A stretch of 17,107 nucleotides of DNA from SIG452 sp045631485 (GTDB lineage: Bacteria > Bacillota > Clostridia > UMGS1840): the NCBI GenBank assembly GCA_045631485.1, contig JAZQUU010000002.1, forward strand, positions 1-17,107, written 5' to 3'. Numbering within the stretch: position 1 is the stretch's first letter; every line of letters starts with the position of its first letter. Of the stretch, positions 14,244 through 17,107 are shown piece by piece. The notes under the pieces are model-generated. The model saw only the letters and a list, made by a program, of their open reading frames with translations, did not search any database and was not told the DNA's origin. The position numbers and the translations under genes were made by a program.

Positions 14244-14284
14244 AAATGTCGTCAGATGCTTACGCTTACGGCATTTTTTCTTTA
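14244..14284 (+). terminator. Intercistronic hairpin with U-tract between rpmH and rnpA
   Basis: AAATGTCGT (14244-14252) pairs with ACGGCATTT (14268-14276) with one G-U, followed by TTTCTTT. CTTACG occurs twice in the loop (14259-14270), and GTAAG lies at 14239-14243, so a competing stem is possible. Partial termination would give more L34 mRNA than RnpA mRNA, which suits their needs. The remaining stretch to rnpA has no gene. Confidence 0.6.
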
Positions 14285-14364
14285 TTAGCGCATTTTTTGG
14301 AGTTAATCCATCAAAAAAGATTGCAGCATACGTTGGATTTTTTTTGCAATGTGAGGGAGACGTT

Positions 14365-14706
14365 TTGATTCACGCTACTTCTTTAACAGAAAACTACGAA
14401 TTTCAGAGAGTTTACAAAAAAGGCCAGTCCTATCCCGGCAGATATGTGGTGCTTTATTACCGTAACAATAATCACAAGGATTTGCGTTACGGCATTACTG
14501 CTACCAAAAAAATCGGAAAAGCTTGTAAAAGAAACCGTGCAAGACGGTTGATTTTTGAAAATATGAGGCTTCTTTTTCCTGCAATGAAACCCGGCTATGA
14601 CCTGGTGGTTGTGGCTCGTCCTGCCATTTTGGGTGCGGATTTTTTTGCGTTGGGAAAAGAGCTTTCCAAACTGTTGCAAAAAGCAGGTGCATTCTATGCT
14701 CAGTAA
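14365..14706 (+). CDS. rnpA: Ribonuclease P protein component
   Basis: The protein subunit helps the RNase P RNA bind and cut pre-tRNA 5' leaders. The family core is clear: FQRVYKKGQSYPGRYVVLYY, then RYGITATKKIGKACKRNRARRL with the RNR-type RNA-binding stretch, and YDLVVVARP near the end. I place the start at TTG 14365 because GAGGGAG ends five bases before it, giving 113 aa; an upstream in-frame TTG at 14344 would overlap that site. Its last 11 bases overlap yidD. Position after rpmH is the standard arrangement. Confidence 0.95.
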   Translation: MIHATSLTENYEFQRVYKKGQSYPGRYVVLYYRNNNHKDLRYGITATKKIGKACKRNRARRLIFENMRLLFPAMKPGYDLVVVARPAILGADFFALGKELSKLLQKAGAFYAQ

Positions 14707-14905
14707 ACTGTTTATATTATTGGTAAGAGGGTATCAAAAGTGGATTTCTCCGCTTTTGGGTGCTCACTGCCGGTTTTATCCTACCTGCTCACAGTATGCC
14801 ATTCTGGCGGTAAAAAAGTATGGCTTTTTTAAGGGCTTTTTAAAGGCCTGCTGGCGTATCCTTCGTTGCAATCCGTGGAATCCGGGCGGAGTGGATTATC
14901 CGTAA
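14696..14905 (+). CDS. yidD: Membrane protein insertion efficiency factor YidD
   Basis: The 69-aa peripheral membrane protein helps insertion of YidC-dependent proteins. The signature is complete: YQKWISPLLGAHCRFYPTCS, QYA, then KACWRILRCNPWNPGGVDYP with the conserved Cys, Trp and Pro residues. An N-terminal amphipathic segment precedes it. The ATG at 14696 overlaps the rnpA stop by 11 bases, the usual coupling, with CAGGTG upstream. A longer frame open from 14597 covers rnpA codons and is not part of the gene. Confidence 0.95.
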   Translation: MLSKLFILLVRGYQKWISPLLGAHCRFYPTCSQYAILAVKKYGFFKGFLKACWRILRCNPWNPGGVDYP

Positions 14906-14932
14906 GATCCCGGTGACAGAAAGGAAAGTAAA

Positions 14933-15850
14933 ATGTTTGATTGGTTATACCAGCTTTTAGGTCTGGTTATGAGATTTATTTATAATTTGGTCAACAATTT
15001 TGGTTTGTCCATTATTATATTTACCGTGTTGGTGCGTGTTTGTTTGTTGCCTTTGGTAATCAAGCAGCAAAAATCTATGGCACATATGCAGAAAATTCAG
15101 CCTGCTTTGCAGGAACTTCAGAAAAAATATCAGTACGACAAAGAAAAACTGAATGAAGAAACGGCAAAACTGTATCAGCAGAATAAAATCAATCCGATGA
15201 GCAGTTGTTTACCGCTGATTATTCAGATGCCCATCTTATTTGCAATTTACGGGATTATTCAGAATCCTGCTACTTATATCCTGCAGCCCGGGGCTCAGGG
15301 AATCACCGCTGCTATGACCGCTCTGGTTCAGAATGCAGAGGGACTGACTGCTCATTCCACTCAGTTGGACGCTGTTGCATGGGTGAGCAATCACATGGCA
15401 GAAGCAGGCACTATCCTGGCAAACGCCGGCAGTGCATTTACCGCAGAAAGCTTCTTTATGAACTTTAATTTCCTTGGTTTAAACTTAGGACTCACTCCCG
15501 GTTCTGTTGCAATGACTCAGCCTGTTTATTGGTTGTTCCCCTTGATTGCGGCATTAACCACTTTCTTAACCAGCTATATTTCTCAGAAAATGGCTGCAAG
15601 AACTCAGACTGCGGAACAGGCATCTCAGACAAAGAGCATGCAGTATATTTTCCCGTTAATGACAGGGTATTTCTGCTATATTCTGCCCGCAGCAATGGGT
15701 GTTTACTGGATTGTCGGTAACATTCTGCAGGTTGTTCAGAGCTTCACCTTGGACCGTTATGTGATTCGTAAAGAAAGCAACGTAATCGAAGTAAAAGCAG
15801 AACAGAAACGTCTGGAAAAGAAAGAACTCAAAAAGAAGAAAAAGAAATAG
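14933..15850 (+). CDS. yidC: Membrane protein insertase YidC/OxaI
   Basis: The 305-aa insertase places proteins into the cell membrane with or without SecYEG. The first helix region (about residues 20-40) is followed by LVRVCLLPLVIKQQKSM, whose Arg is the groove residue, then the cytoplasmic coiled hairpin MQKIQPALQELQKKY. PLIIQMPILFAIYGIIQNP and later YIFPLMTGYFCYILPAAMGV carry the remaining helices. A Ser/Ala-rich outer loop of ~75 residues separates helices, a size seen in Clostridia. The tail is strongly basic. There is no lipobox Cys at the N-terminus. GAAAGGAAAG lies before the ATG, and jag follows after 18 bases. Confidence 0.95.
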   Translation: MFDWLYQLLGLVMRFIYNLVNNFGLSIIIFTVLVRVCLLPLVIKQQKSMAHMQKIQPALQELQKKYQYDKEKLNEETAKLYQQNKINPMSSCLPLIIQMPILFAIYGIIQNPATYILQPGAQGITAAMTALVQNAEGLTAHSTQLDAVAWVSNHMAEAGTILANAGSAFTAESFFMNFNFLGLNLGLTPGSVAMTQPVYWLFPLIAALTTFLTSYISQKMAARTQTAEQASQTKSMQYIFPLMTGYFCYILPAAMGVYWIVGNILQVVQSFTLDRYVIRKESNVIEVKAEQKRLEKKELKKKKKK

Positions 15851-15868
15851 AAAGGTTGGACAATATCT

Positions 15869-16696
15869 GTGAAAGAAATTATCACCACTGCAAAAACAGT
15901 TGACGAAGCGATTGAAAAAGCAGTTTTAGAACTTGCAGTTGACAGAGATTTAATTGAATTTGAAATTTTGAATGCACCTTCCGCAGGATTTTTGGGTATC
16001 GGTGCAAAACCCGCAAGAATCCTGGCAAGATATGATGTGAAGAAACCCGAAGAAACCGCTATGCCCAAAAAGGAAGAAAAAGCTCCCAAGGCAAAGGTTG
16101 AAAAAGAAAAAAGAGCAGAAAAAAAGGTTGTAAAAGAAGAAGTTAAAGCAGAAGCAAAAAAACCTTCTGTTAACTATGAAGATGATACCGATTTTGTTCC
16201 CACCGAAAACGGCGTGGCTTTCGTGGAAGAACATGTGAAAGAACTGTTCAGACTGATGGGTATCAATGTGTCTGCAGAAGTTACCCAGAAAGGCAGAATT
16301 ATTTCTGTAAACTTAGTGGGAGACGAAGCAGGTAACATCATCGGTAAACACGGTGATACTTTAGATGCTATTCAGCACATGCTGCAGCTGGCATTTAATA
16401 AAAAAGTAAAAGGCGGCGAAAAAATCCGTCTGGATACCGAAGACTATCGTATGAAGCGTGAAAAAACTTTAACCGGTCTGGCAAAAAGTATTGCAAACCG
16501 TGTTATCAAATCTCACGGCAAATACGAATTGGAACCTATGAAAGCTTATGAAAGAAGAATCATTCATTCCGCTCTGCAGAGCTATCCGATGATTACCACC
16601 TATTCTGTTGGCGTGGAACCTCAGAGACGTCTGATTGTTGCATTTAAGCACAGAAATCAGCAGAATCAGGAAGTTGCCGAAACCACCGAAGAATAA
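15869..16696 (+). CDS. jag: Jag/KhpB RNA-binding protein (Jag_N, KH and R3H domains)
   Basis: The 275-aa cytoplasmic protein pairs with KhpA in other Firmicutes to bind RNA and affect cell elongation. Residues 1-52 are the Jag N-domain ending in FLGIGAKPARI. Residues ~60-105 are a Lys/Glu-rich, low-complexity linker. The KH domain has IIGKHGDTLDAIQ with the GxxG loop. The R3H-like domain near the end includes AYERRIIHSALQ. Length is typical of the three-domain form. The only in-frame start is GTG 15869, with AAAGG about 13 bases upstream, slightly long. mnmE, the usual next gene, is absent; repeats and tRNA-Thr follow. Confidence 0.95.
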   Translation: MKEIITTAKTVDEAIEKAVLELAVDRDLIEFEILNAPSAGFLGIGAKPARILARYDVKKPEETAMPKKEEKAPKAKVEKEKRAEKKVVKEEVKAEAKKPSVNYEDDTDFVPTENGVAFVEEHVKELFRLMGINVSAEVTQKGRIISVNLVGDEAGNIIGKHGDTLDAIQHMLQLAFNKKVKGGEKIRLDTEDYRMKREKTLTGLAKSIANRVIKSHGKYELEPMKAYERRIIHSALQSYPMITTYSVGVEPQRRLIVAFKHRNQQNQEVAETTEE

Positions 16697-16706
16697 GGTG
16701 TAGGCT

Positions 16707-16825
16707 CGATAAAATACCGCAGACCGGTTCCCTGCAAACAAACCTCATCACTCGGCGTACACCCGGTACGCCTTTGGATTACCCCCGTGGGTTCGGTTTG
16801 GTTGCTCTGCGATATTTTCTCATCG
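16707..16825. repeat. Imperfect palindrome downstream of jag
   Basis: The centre is a perfect GGCGTAC-ACCCG-GTACGCC hairpin (16754-16772). The outer ends CGATAAAATACCGCAG (16707-16722) and CTGCGATATTTTCTCATCG (16807-16825) pair almost fully about the same centre. The whole is ~119 bases and carries no ORF. It shares the GCGTAC-N5-GTACGC core and general size with 7955-8057, so I regard both as one repeat family. No T-run terminator for jag is seen here. Confidence 0.6.
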
Positions 16826-16863
16826 CCTGATTGGACGTAATATTTTGATAAAATACCCAAAAA

Positions 16864-16899
16864 ACAAAAAATGGGACTGTATGAAAAATACAGTCCCAT
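16864..16899 (-). terminator. Strong hairpin in reverse-terminator orientation
   Basis: A perfect 12-bp stem ATGGGACTGTAT/ATACAGTCCCAT with a five-base loop (16871-16899) is followed on the minus strand by six T, a G and six more T-rich bases. On the plus strand no T-run follows. It would stop minus-strand transcription coming from beyond the window, although the nearest downstream gene is a plus-strand tRNA. Confidence 0.6.
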
Positions 16900-16906
16900 C
16901 CTATAT

Positions 16907-16953
16907 GCTGGTGTGGCTCAAAGGCAGAGCAGCGGTTGCGTAATGAGTAGGAC
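16907..16953 (+). pseudogene. Degenerate 5' half of tRNA-Thr(CGU)
   Basis: GCTGGTGTGGCTCA, then GAGC and an anticodon loop TGCGTAA reproduce the acceptor 5' strand, D-arm and anticodon region of the tRNA-Thr at 17060. The anticodon stem no longer pairs (GCGGT against TGAGT), and no T-arm or acceptor 3' strand follows. The 19 bases 16902-16920 are identical to 17055-17073. It is a decayed partial copy, 153 bases upstream of the apparent functional gene. Confidence 0.65.
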
Positions 16954-17010
16954 ACATTGAAAAAACCAGTAGGTTGCACAAGCGATGTTGAAATCTCAAT
17001 AAATTAGATT

Positions 17011-17037
17011 TTGACAACCATTACATTTTAATATTAG
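17011..17037 (+). promoter_or_regulatory. Probable promoter of tRNA-Thr
   Basis: A perfect TTGACA (17011-17016) lies 43 bases before the tRNA. The best -10 is TATTAG (17032-17037) with a short 15-bp spacer, so the match is imperfect. An AGGGGT/ACCCCT hairpin (17036-17053) fills the leader. The degenerate copy has no such promoter. Confidence 0.45.
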
Positions 17038-17059
17038 GGGTCTCAAAACCCCTGTATAT

Positions 17060-17107
17060 GCTGGTGTGGCTCAGTCGGTAGAGCGATTGATTCGTAATCA
17101 ATAGACC
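17060..17107 (+). tRNA. tRNA-Thr (anticodon CGU), 3' part beyond the window
   Basis: The acceptor 5' strand GCTGGTG, D-arm GCTC/GAGC with GTCGGTA, and anticodon stem ATTGA/TCAAT around loop TTCGTAA give anticodon CGT, which reads ACG threonine codons. The window ends in the variable loop, so the T-arm and CCA cannot be checked. The fully paired stems indicate the functional copy, unlike the decayed copy at 16907. Confidence 0.88.

Noticed and set aside
14597..14695. Longer N-terminus for YidD
   Set aside because: The extra 33 residues cover rnpA codons in another frame. YidD proteins normally start near the amphipathic segment reached from ATG 14696.

Overview
The window looks like core chromosome of a low-GC Gram-positive anaerobe of the class Clostridia. 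The evidence is the gene order (uppS-cdsA-dxr-rseP-ispG, and rpmH-rnpA-yidD-yidC-jag), consensus sigma-A promoters, GTG/TTG starts with strong Shine-Dalgarno sites, a YmdB-type phosphodiesterase, a KhpB/Jag protein and CCA-encoding tRNA genes. Many short palindromic repeats in the intergenic spaces also fit uncultured gut Clostridia. The genus cannot be named from sequence alone.

Layout. Bases 1-490 hold no protein gene; they are a patchwork of small repeats and tRNA debris. A complete tRNA-Lys(CUU) unit follows on the minus strand (promoter about 609-581, tRNA 565-490, terminator 489-445). Still on the minus strand lie a ymdB-type metallophosphoesterase gene (1450-671), a small four-helix-bundle (23S-IVS/Avd-like) gene bracketed by inverted AT-rich repeats (1902-1546), and a Na+/phosphate cotransporter with a PhoU-like tail (3802-2003). 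A 380-bp AT-rich divergent promoter region (3803-4182) separates these from a long plus-strand run.

The plus-strand run (4183-13925) reads uppS, cdsA, dxr, rseP, ispG, tyrS, a P-type cation ATPase and a cysteine desulfurase. It couples the MEP isoprenoid route (dxr, ispG), undecaprenyl-PP synthesis (uppS), CDP-diacylglycerol synthesis (cdsA) and intramembrane proteolysis (rseP), so it is an envelope and lipid-carrier operon with passenger genes at its 3' end. IspG is an Fe-S enzyme, so a desulfurase nearby is consistent, but no direct link is shown.

A perfect TTGACA-17-TATAAT promoter (13954-13982) starts the second conserved cluster: rpmH (too short for many ORF callers), rnpA, yidD, yidC and jag (14096-16696). 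It joins ribosome protein L34 and the RNase P protein to membrane-protein insertion and an RNA-binding regulator. Downstream, where mnmE would be usual, the window instead holds a palindromic repeat, a strong reverse-facing hairpin, a degenerate 5' copy of tRNA-Thr(CGU), and the start of an apparently intact tRNA-Thr(CGU) cut off by the window end.

The protein genes are mostly ordinary housekeeping genes. The unusual material is between them: two tRNA-associated partial duplications (3' end of tRNA-Lys, 5' half of tRNA-Thr), an 83-bp double-hairpin element with 22-nt terminal inverted repeats, two ~105-120-bp imperfect palindromes with the same GCGTAC-N5-GTACGC core, a possible ~500-bp cassette built around the four-helix-bundle gene, and hairpin leaders at nptA and rpmH. 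I found no convincing new multi-gene system.
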